64,000 bases of DNA, from the NCBI GenBank assembly GCA_009823395.1, contig CM020507.1, forward strand, positions 3,681,501-3,745,500, in the 5' to 3' direction. A program made the position numbers and the translations under genes. The notes under the pieces were generated by a model. It was not told the DNA's origin. It made no database searches and saw only the letters and a list, made by a program, of their open reading frames with translations. This document shows, in pieces, positions 1 through 11,616 of the stretch (position 1 is the stretch's first letter; each line of letters begins with the position of its first letter). Origin of the DNA: Thamnaconus septentrionalis. Its lineage: Eukaryota > Chordata > Actinopteri > Tetraodontiformes > Monacanthidae.

Positions 1-336
1 ATATTTGTTGTTGTTCAACATTTGATATAAATGTCTCTAAATTTCCTATAACAGTAATCTGTTTTTATTCTGTCAAAAACTCCCCAGAAATGAGAAAAGT
101 TGGTCCTAAGTTTTCTGTTTGAAGTGTTTTATAAGACAAAGGGCTCTGATTTTCAACTGTCTGTGATGTCACAAAGGGTACCAGTTTTGCAGGAGGTGAG
201 AAGGAGTGTTTTTGCCACATGACACGGTGGAAATTTGACCCTCTATGATGTCACCAGGGGCACCGACTGTCTTTCGGGATAATTAACCTGTACCAGTGTC
301 CTCTAATGTGACTCTGTGTTGTGTCTTTGTGTGCAG
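1..336 (+). other. Left edge: upstream intron of sncaip
   Basis: AT-rich DNA without a coding signal, ending in the acceptor at 336. Two similar blocks, GATGTCACAAAGGGTACC near 166 and GATGTCACCAGGGGCACC near 247, lie about 81 bp apart as an imperfect direct repeat, each with a CRE-like TGATGTCA core. No exon is recognised here. Confidence 0.45.
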
Positions 337-369
337 CTGGTGCTGAAGGGCTGATGATGTGGTGTTAGG
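337..369 (+). other. sncaip: 5' UTR part of the sncaip start-codon exon
   Basis: A good acceptor (TTTGTGTGCAG) ends at 336, so the start codon lies in an internal exon and the true first exon and promoter are left of the window. The start has A at -3 and G at +4, a favourable Kozak context. Confidence 0.7.
354..368 (+). promoter_or_regulatory. Minimal upstream ORF (Met-Met-Trp-Cys-stop) before sncaip
   Basis: Two adjacent ATG codons at 354 and 357 open a reading frame ending with TAG at 366-368, one base before the main ATG at 370. It lies within the same exon, so it is in the mRNA if the acceptor at 336 is used. A short upstream ORF this close to the main start can only allow leaky scanning or local reinitiation. 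Function is inferred. Confidence 0.5.
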
Positions 370-3300
370 ATGGAGGCTCCTGAGTACCTGGACCTGGACG
401 AGATCGACTTCTCTGATGATGCAGTGGTGAGTTTCAAAGACAAACCAGCAGATCAGATCATGCAAAATTCTAATTCCTCCTTGAACTTCTTTGTTATTTT
501 TTGAGTTTTGAACCTACAGTATAAATTGTGTGTCCGTGAGGAGTTCCCACAGGCATTTTCCTGATCTTTTGATCTTCCGATCTTCAGATTTCCCAGTCTG
601 CATGCTCTCCACCGAGTGCTGATGGAATTAACTCATCTCTAAATATAACCACTTTGCACAGCTGCCGAACTGCTGTGTGCAATTAGTACCTTGCTAACGT
701 ACCCCTCTTGTTTTTCCGTCTTTTGTTCTCACTGGCTCTGCAGTATTCTGTGACGTCCCTGAAAAGCATCCCAGAGTTGTCCAGGAGGAGCGATGGCCAG
801 GCGGAGGAGAGACAAGGTGACTGAGCACTGTGATAAATGTAAAAGCTTGGCAAGGTGCTCCTCTCTTAACTAATTCACATGCGAGATAAGTGCAAGGAAG
901 TATGTATTAATGAAGCCACAGAGTCCCAAGAGTTCTGTGATCACAGAATAGTGCGTCAGAATCATGAATCTATCAAGGAGTTGATGGTAATTTTGACTGT
1001 AAACATGTTTCAGGGAGAAAGGGAGGTGGGAGTGTGGGATGGGGTTGCAGAGTGGGAGGGGTTAACTCTATACCAGACAACACAAGTGTGTTGAAGCTGC
1101 TGCCCAAAATGACTGCAAAGTTGGCAAAAACATTAAGTTGTTTAGCCTGAAATGCAGACCTGAGCAGTTTCCAAGTGACTTCTAGGCTTTAGGTTATATG
1201 TTGCTTTGCAACTTGGACTAGATAATGTCTATCACAACTTGCAGTATGACATGCAGTGTGGTTGTCATTTGGAAAAAACACCATAAAAAGTAAAAGAACT
1301 GGAATCCAATCAGTTAAAATTGGACAAACTGACTTTCCAAAGAATAAGTTGCAGTTTCCTTCACTTCATTTTACCGACACAATTCTCTTTCCTGTGTCTC
1401 TCCTGCAGCTCCGGCCATCAACTGGAGTCGTGGTGTTTCCTCCCACGCCGGCAGCGGCGGCGGTGGAATCAAACCCACAGGACTCGCTGAGGTCCACAGC
1501 AAGTTCCGGCCGGTGAAGAGGGTTTCCCCTCTCAAGCACCAGCCCGAGACCACCGAGCCCGACTCGGACAGTAAAGTCCAGGGTCGGGGCGAGCTGGGCG
1601 AGGCCAGCAAGGATGAGCCCAGCTCGGACAAGCCCAGCCAGGCCTCCACGTCCGCCGACGGGATGGACGGGAAACCCAAAGCCCTGGGCGTCGGCATGGT
1701 GGGCGGGACCAACGCTCAGGTGCTGTTCGGGGAGCTGGAGCACTACGACCTGGACATGGACGAGATCCTGGACGTGCCTTACATCAAGTCCAGCCAGCAG
1801 ATGTCCACGCTGCCTCGCGTGCCCCACGACAAGCGCTCGGTGACGGGGAGCAACCTGGGAGGAGGCACCCTGGAGAGGAACCGAGGGGGTTTGAAGAACT
1901 CGGCTTTGACCCACAACGAGCCCCTGAGCCTGGGCAGCAACAGCGGCAGCAGCTCTCAGACTCCGGTACGAGCGTTAATCAGCCAGTGTGGACGTTTCTG
2001 AATCGGATCAGTTTGAATTTGGATTCGGATTTATTTTTGAAAACAATCAGGGACAGTGGATTTTAATAAACACATATGCAGGATTATAGCTGGTGGCTAT
2101 TTTCCTTTTTCCTTGGGCAGGTTGTTTTATTAATTAATTACATTTAAACAGATGAACATCAGCTGTTGCAAAGTGGCCATCATGTATCTCCTCAATCAGA
2201 AAAGTCTTGTTGTCTTGTTAATAGTTTCCGTCTGTCGTTTTTACAGTATTGTGTTCTGTCGCCGGTGAAGTGGTCAGATCTCAGGAAGTCCAAGTCCATG
2301 GATCCAGATCTCCACCATCTCCACCGTCCCTCAGCTGTGGGCGGAGCCTATCAGCCGGAGCTGCTCCCCTCCGGCCTCCTCAGCAGCTCCTCCTCACTCT
2401 CCTCCTTCTCCGACGCAGGTAGGACTGCAACGCATGTCCGTATCTGACCTTCGTCTTTTCACCCGCGTGTCACGTGACCCCCTTCACTGTCTTCCAGACA
2501 AGCTGCTGTCCGCTCGGGTCTATCCAGACCCCCCGATCCAGCGGCCGGGCCTGGATTCTCAGGGAGGCTCTGGCTTGATGTTCCCCCTGAGCGGGTGCAA
2601 CATGGGCCGGCAGGAGAACTCCAAGCCCTGGGCTGCGGGAGTGGGCGGAGGAAGCAGCGCCGCCTCCACCGCCACTGCACCCAGAGGGTTCGGAGGAGCC
2701 GTCGGGGAGGTGGACGAGGAGACCAAGAAGAACCAGAACATCATCAATATTGTCAGAGAGGGACAGATCTCACTGCTGGTGAGTGAGAGAGCGGAGCTCC
2801 AGCACGACTCTGCGATCTCACCAGCTGCGTTTCCATGACGTTTTTTCAAAATAAAAATCTATAATTTCGACTAAGTACTATTGCGATTTGCAGGTGTTTC
2901 CATTGAATGGTGTGAAGCACATAAGCCGTAATTGTCGTCAAATCTCACGTGACCCCGTACGTCACGTCTGCTGACGTGCAAATGCGAATATCTTTTGCAA
3001 TATACCTCAATATGGATACATCTGAGAAACCACCTCAGGAGAGCGTCAAAACCTTTTAGCCATGTTTGAAAGGATTTTCCAAGTTTAGGTGTTTCCATGA
3101 CCAGTTTTCTATTGCGATATTTAGGATTTGCGCAATTCTAGGGGTCATGGAAACGCAGCCATTGGCTCCTTTGCTGATAAACTCCTCCCCTTCCTCCCTC
3201 CTCCCCCAGCCTCATCTGGCAGCCGACAACCTGGAGTTCATCCGGGACGAGGACGGCAACAACCTGCTGCACATCTCTGCCTCGCACGGACACGCCGACT

Positions 3301-5550
3301 GTCTGCAGCACCTGACGTCGCTGATGGGGGAGGACGGCCTGAACGAGCGCAACAACCAGCAGCTGACCCCCGCTGGCCTGGGGGTGAAGGTCAGCCGCTC
3401 TGGCTCGCTTTTACTCAGCGTGACATCGGTAGCTTTGCATGTCGCTCACATCTAGGCGTAGAATCGGCTGCTGGCAGCGCGTCGGTGATGTCATCGAGTG
3501 CTCAGATGGCGCTCCTTGAATTTAAATGGCAAGCAAAGTCTAAACGGGATCAGCTCCGTTGGCCGCAGCTGGATGTTCAGAGTGAAGCGAGTGTTTCATT
3601 GTGATTCAAGACCATGCCGTCTTGCGCTGGAGACACCAGGCTGCTTCAGTGGCTGCCAGACATAAAGTGTTGTTGTTTGACGACACGCCGGACAGCTGCA
3701 TCCTGATTGGCTCTTAAGTCGTTTATTTAGTCTGTTATTCTTAGCCAGATAAATAGAGTGACATCATCCTCGACAGTAAACAGCGCTGGGTCAGTGTGTT
3801 TATAAGTGTGTGTGTGTGTGTGTGTGTGCTTTCACAGAACGGTCATTTGGAGTGTGTGAGGTGGATGGTGAGTGAGACTGAGGCCATTGCAGAGCTGAGC
3901 TGTACCAGAGAACATCCCAGTCTGATCCACTACGCTGCCCGCCATGGACAGGTAACACACACACACACACACACAGAACACACACACTAAACATCACTTT
4001 TTGAAGGTGTTTCCACTTCATTCTCTTTTTTTCCTTTCAAAAAAAAGATCAACATTGGAAACAAATGTGTTGAATCCACCTGTAAACAGCATTAGAGTTG
4101 AGCAGTAAACTCATCCAATACTGATGCTTCAGCTTAGCCACTGAACCGACCAAAGAACTGAGGGCATCAGTTTTGGAAGTGGTTGGATGGAGGCTGGCTC
4201 TTCTTCACTTCATCACTCCTTTCAATGAATGTCAACTGAACTGAAGTAGCTGCCATTCAATGACAGTTTTTCACAAAATAAAAGCGATCTTTCTAAAATT
4301 TCCAAGTTTAGTTGTTTCCATGACCAATTTTTTATTGCCATATTTAGGTTTTGTGCAATTATAGGGGTCCTGGAAACGCAGCTGGTGAACTGGCTTTGTT
4401 TCAGTTCTTCTCACCGTGGTTCGTGTCTCTCTCACTGTGTCTCCAGGAGAAGGTCTTGCTGTGGCTCCTTCAGTTCATGCAGGAGCAGGCCATCTCCCTG
4501 GACGAGGTCGACCAGAACGGAAACACTGCCGTGCACGTGGCCGCCCAGTACGGTCACCTGACCTGTATACAGGTACGGCCGGAGCAGCGAGCTGCCACCT
4601 TCTCACTCACACAGGGTTTCAGACGCCAAGCGGTCTTTTCATCCGTCTCCATGTGTTTCCAGTTGACATCGTGCAGACAAAGTTTGCAGCACAGCATCAA
4701 CGTCACCTGACACTCAACACTGACTCACTTACTGTCACTTTAAGCGGCGTATCCGTGTACTAATTTAGGTTACTGTCTGGCTTCTAATCAAGTTGTGTTA
4801 GAATCAGAGGGCAGACACGTTCTCCAACAGTGGGAACTGATTGTATTGACTGCTGTGAGGTGGCGCACCCTGCTGACGGAGAGGCGGATGTTAATAGTCT
4901 GGTCTGCTTCCTGTCGGCTGCCCAGGCCGGCCGTCCAAACACTGATTAAAGTTATGATGTGTATGACCTAAAATAGCTCCGATTGAGTAGAAATGATGCT
5001 GATGAAAGAATCGAGTATCACATCTTTGAAACCCAGACTGAAGTGCAGTCATTGTTTATTGTACATGTGTGATTTTGTTATGACTTTTTTTCTTAGACTC
5101 TGGTGGAGTACGGCTCCAACGTGACGGTCCAGAACCAGCAGGGGGAGCGTCCGTCCCAGAGTGCCGAGCGGCAGGGACACACCACCTGTGCCCGGTACCT
5201 GGTGGTGGTAGAAACCTGCATGTCATTGGCCTCACAGGTGGTTAAACTCACCAAGCAGCTCAACGAGTAAGTTCCCACAACGGCTCCTGGTTACTAGAAC
5301 GGCTGAAACCACCGTTGCTCTTGAATGGTCGGCCTCTAAAACTGTTTAGCATCAGAGAAATAATGTTGAAACTGTGTATTTGAGTAGGTATCAGAATGTG
5401 GATCCACTTTGCCTTTCATCATTTTGTCATTACCATGTTGTGTCGGTGTTTGTTGTGCAGACAGGCGACAGAGAGGATGACCCTGCAAAAGCAACTGCAG
5501 AGGCTGATGGAACCCAACAAGGCAGAAGGGACACCGTCCAGGTCTCCGAG

Positions 5551-5616
<66 letters not shown>

Positions 5617-6711
5617 CACACACAAACTTTTCACCTTCACTTTAACGTCGAACGTAAAGGATCATCTTCATTTTCCTCCCTGGCCTGCAGCTCCCAGCAG
5701 CCCTCGGCGGAGGCGTGGCCAGAGATGATGCTGACGGCGGAGGACACCCTGGGTGACGGTCAGTGGTTGGTGCGTCAGGGAGGGGTGGGCACCGAGTCGG
5801 TGCTGCGCCAGCTGCTGGGGAAGGATGTGTCGGAGCCGCTGTGCTCTCGGGAGAGGCTGCCGCAGGCGGGCGGCCTGAGCAGGGACGGCCCCTCGGCAGC
5901 CCGTCGAGCGCCGGGCCTGGTGGAGAGGAGGGAACTGAAACTGGCCCGACTCAAGCAGATCATGCAGCGCTCCCTGAGCGAGTCCGACTCGGACGGCTAC
6001 CCTCCAGATGAAGGCAAAAACCAGGCGGCGGCGGCAGCCACCACAAACATGCACAGACCCGATAGGCCGTCCCACCTGCCAATCACAGAGGAGGAGCCCA
6101 TCTCCAACCACCTCAACCTGATGATGGGGAAGCACCTCCCCTCCTCCGCCTCCAGCTCCACGGCTGAGAGGAAGCTGGCCTTCTCTCTCAGCGGCTCTAA
6201 GTCGGTGGACAGCATCGGCTACAACCCCTCCCCCACCTCCAGTGACCCGGACGCCGCGGACGGCCGAGCGGCGGACGCCTCCGCCGACTACCACGACGGC
6301 CAGAAAGTCGCCACCAGCCCCAAGAGCGCCCTGAAATCACCCTCGTCCCGCCGGAAGACGTCCCAGAACCTCAAACTGAGGGTGACGTTCGACGAGCAGG
6401 TCAACAAGAGCTCCGCTCAGGAGGCGGCGGCGGAGCAGACCAAGGAGGCCAAAGGGCATCATGGGAAAGAGAGAACTCCGACAGGAAGCTCCGAGTGCAA
6501 GCGGCCCTTCGGAACCCTGCGCTCCATCATGGGCTCACTGAGTGGGAACACAAACCACAACAACAACAGCAGCAGTGGTGGTGGAGGTGGAGGTGGTGGT
6601 GGTGGTGGTCAGCCGGCTGGTCAACACTCACCAGGCAGGAAGTCTGAAGGTAAAAACAGCCTGGGGGGAGGGGGCGGAGCCAAGGGCAAGAGCAAAAGCA
6701 GTAACGTTTAA
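370..6711 (+). CDS. sncaip: Synphilin-1 (alpha-synuclein interacting protein), 11 coding exons
   Basis: Coding exons: 370-426, 744-816, 1409-1965, 2247-2418, 2498-2778, 3210-3389, 3838-3951, 4447-4572, 5097-5266, 5461-5550, 5691-6711 (stop TAA). All introns are GT-AG and every junction keeps frame, giving 946 residues (human synphilin-1 is 919). The start matches the known N-terminus (MEAPEYLDLDEIDFSDD). Landmarks recalled from the human protein are present: KFRPVKRVSPLKHQPE and HYDLDMDEILDVPYIKSSQQ in exon 3, CVLSPVK in exon 4, ankyrin repeats at about residues 380-560 (GNNLLHISASHGH, HPSLIHYAARHGQ, NGNTAVHVAAQYGH), a coiled coil at about 560-600, ELKLARLKQIMQRSLSESDSDG, and SALKSPSSRRKTSQNLKLRVTF near the C-terminus. 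Family knowledge: a cytosolic adaptor that binds alpha-synuclein and is ubiquitinated by Parkin and SIAH ligases. The segment coded by exons 3-5 is Ser/Gly-rich and much less conserved. A poly-Gly run precedes the C-terminus. Identification is secure; single splice sites rest on frame and homology. Confidence 0.96.
2824..3159 (+). mobile_element. MITE-like element, copy 1 (sncaip intron 5)
   Basis: A 336-bp element with 16-bp perfect terminal inverted repeats: GCTGCGTTTCCATGAC at 2824-2839 and its reverse complement at 3144-3159. It has no coding capacity. Internal landmarks are a CACGTGACCCCGTACGTCACG block and a GAGCGTCAAAACCTTTTAGCC block, both recurring in the copies at 32.0 kb and 52.5 kb. 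It ends about 50 bp before exon 6. I see no clear target-site duplication, so the superfamily is undetermined. Confidence 0.85.
4249..4382 (+). mobile_element. MITE-like element, copy 2, internally deleted (sncaip intron 7)
   Basis: A 134-bp derivative of the 2824-3159 element that keeps both ends but lacks the middle. The left end is diverged (GCTGCCATTCAATGAC); the right half matches closely (TTGTGCAATTATAGGGGTCC then TGGAAACGCAGC). It ends about 65 bp before exon 8. Confidence 0.75.
5552..5614 (+). repeat. (CA)n microsatellite directly after a donor site
   Basis: About 30 CA units starting within the GTAACACACA donor of sncaip intron 10, which is only 140 nt long, so the repeat makes up nearly half of it. 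Confidence 0.95.
6577..6612 (+). repeat. Coding (GGT/GGA)n run giving poly-Gly in synphilin-1
   Basis: An in-frame glycine-codon run codes for about eleven glycines just after an Asn/Ser-rich stretch and before the C-terminal GRKSEGK segment. The human protein has an Asn-rich stretch at the equivalent place but no such glycine tract as far as I recall. It is a likely length-variable coding microsatellite. Confidence 0.85.
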
Positions 6712-6934
6712 CCAGTCGGTGCCTAACGGAGGCCAGAGAGCACATAAGAAACCAACCAACCACTAGAGGGAGTGAAGAGGAGATGAGCCTTCATTCAAAA
6801 CTTTACATTAGAAACATAATGTGACATCAGCAGAACTGACTCTTTAAACTCACTAACTCAATGTCCTGTGTTTCTTTTACTACCAGTGTCATTTTATTAC
6901 ACAGTTTGTTCTGGGGTCAGACAGTCTTATGGTG

Positions 6935-6940
6935 AATAAA
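6935..6940 (+). terminator. Proximal polyadenylation signal AATAAA of sncaip
   Basis: Canonical hexamer 224 bases after the stop codon, in a moderately AT-rich context. Confidence 0.5.
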
Positions 6941-7545
6941 TACACACAGGAGAAAGTATTTCTGATGCTCGTGCAATCATTTCTCTTTTCAAAATAGTTG
7001 TTTCCGATTGACGCATTACGCAACACACTCGCCTGCTGAATGGATTGTGCGCTGACAATGTTTTTTTTTTTTGATCAAACTCAAATCAACATTAGATCAG
7101 AATGTGAGTCCAGAAAGACTGCAGTTGTGAGATTTGTGCTCAAAAATTAGATGATTTGATTGTAAAACTCAAAACTGTTGTCTATCAGGAGTAAACAAGA
7201 GCTCTTTGTGTTTGTGCTCAAAAATATTTCAGCACTGAAAGACTTTTATTTGGGGAATTCTTCTGTGTGTGATTTATTGATTCCGAGACATTTCTGACCT
7301 CATGGTTGAAGGACAATACATTGTCTCTGTCTTTGTCTGGTTTTTGTTTTTTGTTTTCTCGGTGCTGTTGTTCAGAGGCAAGAGGAACAATGAAGAACAA
7401 CCTGTGTTTAAATCAAACTGTAGCAATGAAGGCTAAAGAAGATTTTTTTTATTTTTTTATATTTTTTTTAATTTGGCCACCAGCAAAGACATGATTGTTC
7501 CAGCTCTTTAACTTTTTCTTTTCCATTTGAAGATTTTACATCGTA

Positions 7546-7702
7546 GGCCCAGTGTGTAACCTTTTTTAGAGGCATTCAATGGTATGAAATGAAGTGTAAA
7601 ATACATTTGCATGTTGTTGGTCCAGTCCAACAGATTAAAGTTGGCATTGTTTGCAGTATACTTTCTTACTGCTAGATGCTCCCAAATTTGACACACTGGG
7701 CC
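7546..7702 (+). mobile_element. Short MITE with GGCCCAGTGTGT ends
   Basis: A 157-bp element with 12-bp perfect terminal inverted repeats (GGCCCAGTGTGT at 7546 and its complement ending at 7702). It lies in the possible long 3' UTR of sncaip. A related copy is at 59895-60105. Confidence 0.75.
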
Positions 7703-9117
7703 TTTAAACAGAAAACATTGAACTTTGCTACTTTTCTACCCTCAAGTCGAGTATTTATGTTAATGCACACAGTCAGTATTGTTTGAATTTCTAGAAATGT
7801 GGTTATATTCAAGCACGTGATGGACGTGCACCAGCACAACAAAGTAGTCTTTGAAAACCACTGTATATAAAGTATTTATCTATTAATATTATTAATATTA
7901 TTTCTCTTTTAATCATCTTTTTTTTTTGCTATTTTTTGTTATTATCTATGCAGTATTCTTGGCATGAAGTAGACTCTTTAGTGGTGTGATGTGTGGATGG
8001 CGGTGAGGTTGTGAGGATGCTCCCACTACAGTGACAGAGACCCAGGAGGCCCAGGCTGTGGTCTGCAGCTTCATCCAGAGTGACACTCACTGGCTGATTG
8101 GCTGAAGAGCTTTAACTTTAATTCATCCCCACTGCAAATGACACTTGGCCAAACCTTGTCGAGCTCTTACCTCATTTTTAATTGAGCAGGTATTTATATT
8201 GTCCCCAATCTGGCCATTATAAATGAGGTAAAGGTTAACTGCTAGGCTCGTCCAGGTTCTAAATATTAGTAATGACTCGGGCAAAATGTTGGAAAGGACT
8301 CTTTTGAACCTTGTGAGAGGATGTTACATGTATCTCTAGCACCACCAAGAGGCTCGGGGAAATATTACATCCTTTGCCATGTGGATGTTACTTACGAGCT
8401 CTGCTTCTCTGGCTCGGATCTTTGGGGGCGAACTGGATCCTGTTTGCCACTCGCCTGCTTTTTTTATAAAGACTCTTGTTCACCATTTCTCAGTTTACAC
8501 TTTTTTCACACTATCTTGGAGGAAGGAGTTATGAAGGAGGATTCACTTGCCTGTGTTAGTCTCTGGTTCACATCTGTGGCTGCAAAGGTTCACCTCTGTG
8601 TTTCCAGACTGTCCCAGTGCGCAGACTCAAGAGCTTCTGGCTCAAGCAGTATTATTATTTTTTTTTTTAGGTTGTTGTTGGGCATCATTGATGTCATGAT
8701 TATAAATCATTTGTTTTGATTGATTTGTGTTGTATTGCAGTGAAGTCACAGAATGTCATGTGACATTAGAAGGCGTAGCGGAACAGGGACATGGTCCTCC
8801 TGTGAGACAATCCTCAAACACATCATTTTCATTAGGTTGTTTGTTGTTCACGTTACATTTAAAACAGATTTTCTCAAAGATTTTTGTTGTTTTTGAGACA
8901 AAAATGTTTCTGCCAAAGGACGGGAGTGGTTCTGTGTTGGCTGGTCAGTGCCGTGACATCACAGGATTTCAGTTCTGTGTCAAGATGAAACCAGTGGAGG
9001 TGGTTTTGGTCATTTTCTCTTTTCTTTTTTATTTTCTTCTTTCTCTTGAATTCCTATATTGTACCAGTATTCACATTGTTGTTTTTCATGCCAGTTATCC
9101 CAAACACTTTCTCCTAC

Positions 9118-9302
9118 TTAGCCCTGTGTTTACAGCCAAAATACTGGGCTTTAGCTTCCCGCTATAGCTGAAGCTTTGTCCGATCTTCTGCATGTTTGAA
9201 AGGTGGAGTCAGCCAAACACCTGGCTGGGGGTGTCGTCACTCACCTGGGAGAGCCATTGGAGAGGTTGCTGTGTCCTTTGTGACATCAGAAGGGGCTAAT
9301 TC
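9118..9302 (+). repeat. Unnamed dispersed repeat, copy A
   Basis: Contains TTAGCCCTGTGTTTACAGCC and, 100 bp later, ACCTGGCTGGGGGTGTCGTC followed by ACTCACCTGGGAG. The same blocks in the same order occur at 12649-12805. No coding capacity; family not recognised. Confidence 0.55.
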
Positions 9303-9440
9303 CCACAGCTGTGTGTGTTTTAGCACACACTTTCAGAAAAGTGGAGCAAGCAGCAAAAGTAAAGGACAGACTTTTCTCATTTCCAGACAGTTTAAAGCGC
9401 GGGTGAAATTTGAAATTTCATTAATTTTTAAAGTGTTTGT

Positions 9441-9473
<33 letters not shown>

Positions 9474-10589
9474 GGAGGGTGACTTAATGTTCTGCACAGC
9501 AGAACACAGCAGTTACAATGGCATGTAAACAACTGTGTAATTTGTTTTTAATGCCAGCACGAACAGTATTGTGGCTCTGTCATCCAAGGTTCAATTATAC
9601 GCTGATGACTGTCAGTTTACAAATCCACCAAACAGCTTTTTGCCCACCTGTGTTTGCTGGGATCACTTTTTACATTTGCAGGCTGCATTACATCAGACTC
9701 TCGCTCACTGTCACACAGTCAGTGATCCGTCGGTCTGAAAATTTGGTTTATTTCATTTGGAGCGTCTTCATTTCCTCACGGCCTCGTCAGGCTGGGGGAA
9801 GGTAGCACTTGTCAACAAGTTCAAGCTTCATTTTCGCAGAGGAGACGAGCTGAAGTTTGCTTGTTACACCTGTTTGTGGTATTTTAATGAACTCCTGGAT
9901 GCAAAAAAAAAATGCAATATGAATGAATGTTGGATGTGTCTCAACTCAGTCTAGATTTTTTTTTTTTTTTTTATTGACAAGCGTGCTCAAAGACAGCTTC
10001 CCTTCTGTCTTTCTGTAATTGCAGCTGTTGTAAATAACAAAGGCATTGAAATAAAGCGCACAGACAAACTTCTTTGTTCTATTGTTGTTGTTGTTGTTTT
10101 TTTACATTCTAAACAAATTATGAGCTTTGTGTCAACAGGGGGGATAAACTAGTCAAGTCACATTCTTCATTAATTACATTTGCTAAAATGTAACTATTCT
10201 CAATTTAAAATCTTTAACAAAGTCAAATTAACCAGCGTTTTCTTGTGTCTTTACTTGTGTCTGTCAGTGAACTCACAGAAACGAGACTCCCATCCTCTGC
10301 CTCCTCTGCTGCCTTCCAATGATTCTAGAAATCAGCCCTTTGTGATGTCACAAAGACAACTGATGCCTCATTCATACCAGGTTAGTACCCACACCTCAGC
10401 CAGGTGTTGACTCCTCTCTCTGACACCTCCTTGTGTCTTTCTTTCACAAACATGTGGCGGGTCCGGTAAACAGAGGGCTAAATATGTTGTTTTCTGCTGA
10501 ATATACACTACCAATCAAATGAATACTGTAATACCGGACTGATTTTTGATTGGAGAGTTGGGACATCAGAAAATAAGTCGTTGCAGTTG

Positions 10590-11561
10590 TGGTTGAAATT
10601 GTTCAGCTCGAAGTTAAAGGCTGAATCGGAGCTGATCGATCAGCTGAAAGCATCGGATCCCAGAACCTCGAGTGACCTCGAGCCCATAAAACCAGGTCCT
10701 GCTGGGAAATGTGTCTGTCCTCTCACTGGGACCCACTTCCCCACTTCCAGAGGCCTCCTGCGGGCCCCGCCCCCATCCCCTGGCCCACCCCCGCGCACAT
10801 TGCGTGACGGAGATGGATGCGGCATGTGCATTGCGCTCTGTGGTAATTTAGCAGACGATACGTAACGCAGGCGTGTATTCATTTCCGCGCAGCTCGGCCG
10901 CATCAAAAACAGCCACTTAACGGCGGCGGGATTTATGGCGTTCTCCCAGCAAATTGGCCTTTGATGGTTCCCACGCAGGGGCGGCGGCGTCCCCGCGGAG
11001 CCTAATGGTGCAGCGCTCTAATAGCGTCCCTCAATCACGGACGGCGAATATGAAGCACGAGGCCCCCGGCCCCGGCCCGGCCCACAATTAGCAAAACAAC
11101 AAGGCGAGATGTGAGATGGAGAGCAGCGGCGAAAACGTTAGCAGGAAACTCCGGTTCGTTGGGATCTTCCCGCCCAAACAGCGGCAAAAAACCAGAGCTA
11201 TTTGTTTTCTCCCTCCTCCGTCCCTCCTCCGTCCCTCCTCCCCGCCGCCCTGCTTTTCTTTCACGGAGGGCTTGTAGAGGGGGTGGGCAGTGGGAGGGAG
11301 GGGTGGGTGGAGGGGGGTGAAGTTAAACTGATAAATTAGACCTCATTTATTGGACAAGAGTTTGAGTCGATACCCAGGGGCCCCTGCTCCGCGGCGTGGA
11401 GCGGAGCTGCAGGGCCGCTAATTGGTCAGCTTTGTGCAGATGGAAAGGGGTGGGGGGGGGTTGGGGGGAGAGGGGGGGAGGGGTAGGAGGAGGGTGGGGT
11501 TCAAGGTGCCGGGCCAGGCTGGCAGGGTGGACGGGACGAGTGGTGCGTTTGGCCGGCACTA

Positions 11562-11616
<55 letters not shown>

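Larger units (their letters stand above)
6712..10075 (+). other. sncaip: sncaip 3' region, candidate long 3' UTR
   Basis: AT-rich DNA after the stop codon with no coding exon. AATAAA at 6935-6940 is the first polyadenylation candidate and AATAAA near 10050, followed by a TTGT-rich stretch, is a distal one. Contents between are a MITE (7546-7702), a TG run (9441-9471) and an unnamed repeat (9118-9302). Whether the transcript is about 230 nt or about 3.3 kb longer than the coding region cannot be decided from sequence. Confidence 0.4.

Noticed and set aside
1366..1914. A 182-residue minus-strand frame across sncaip exon 3
   Set aside because: The plus strand carries the conserved synphilin-1 sequence; the antisense frame is a compositional shadow.
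5419..5640. Long open frames reading Cys-Val or Thr-His repeats here and at many other sites
   Set aside because: They are translations of CA/TG microsatellites with no codon structure or splice context.
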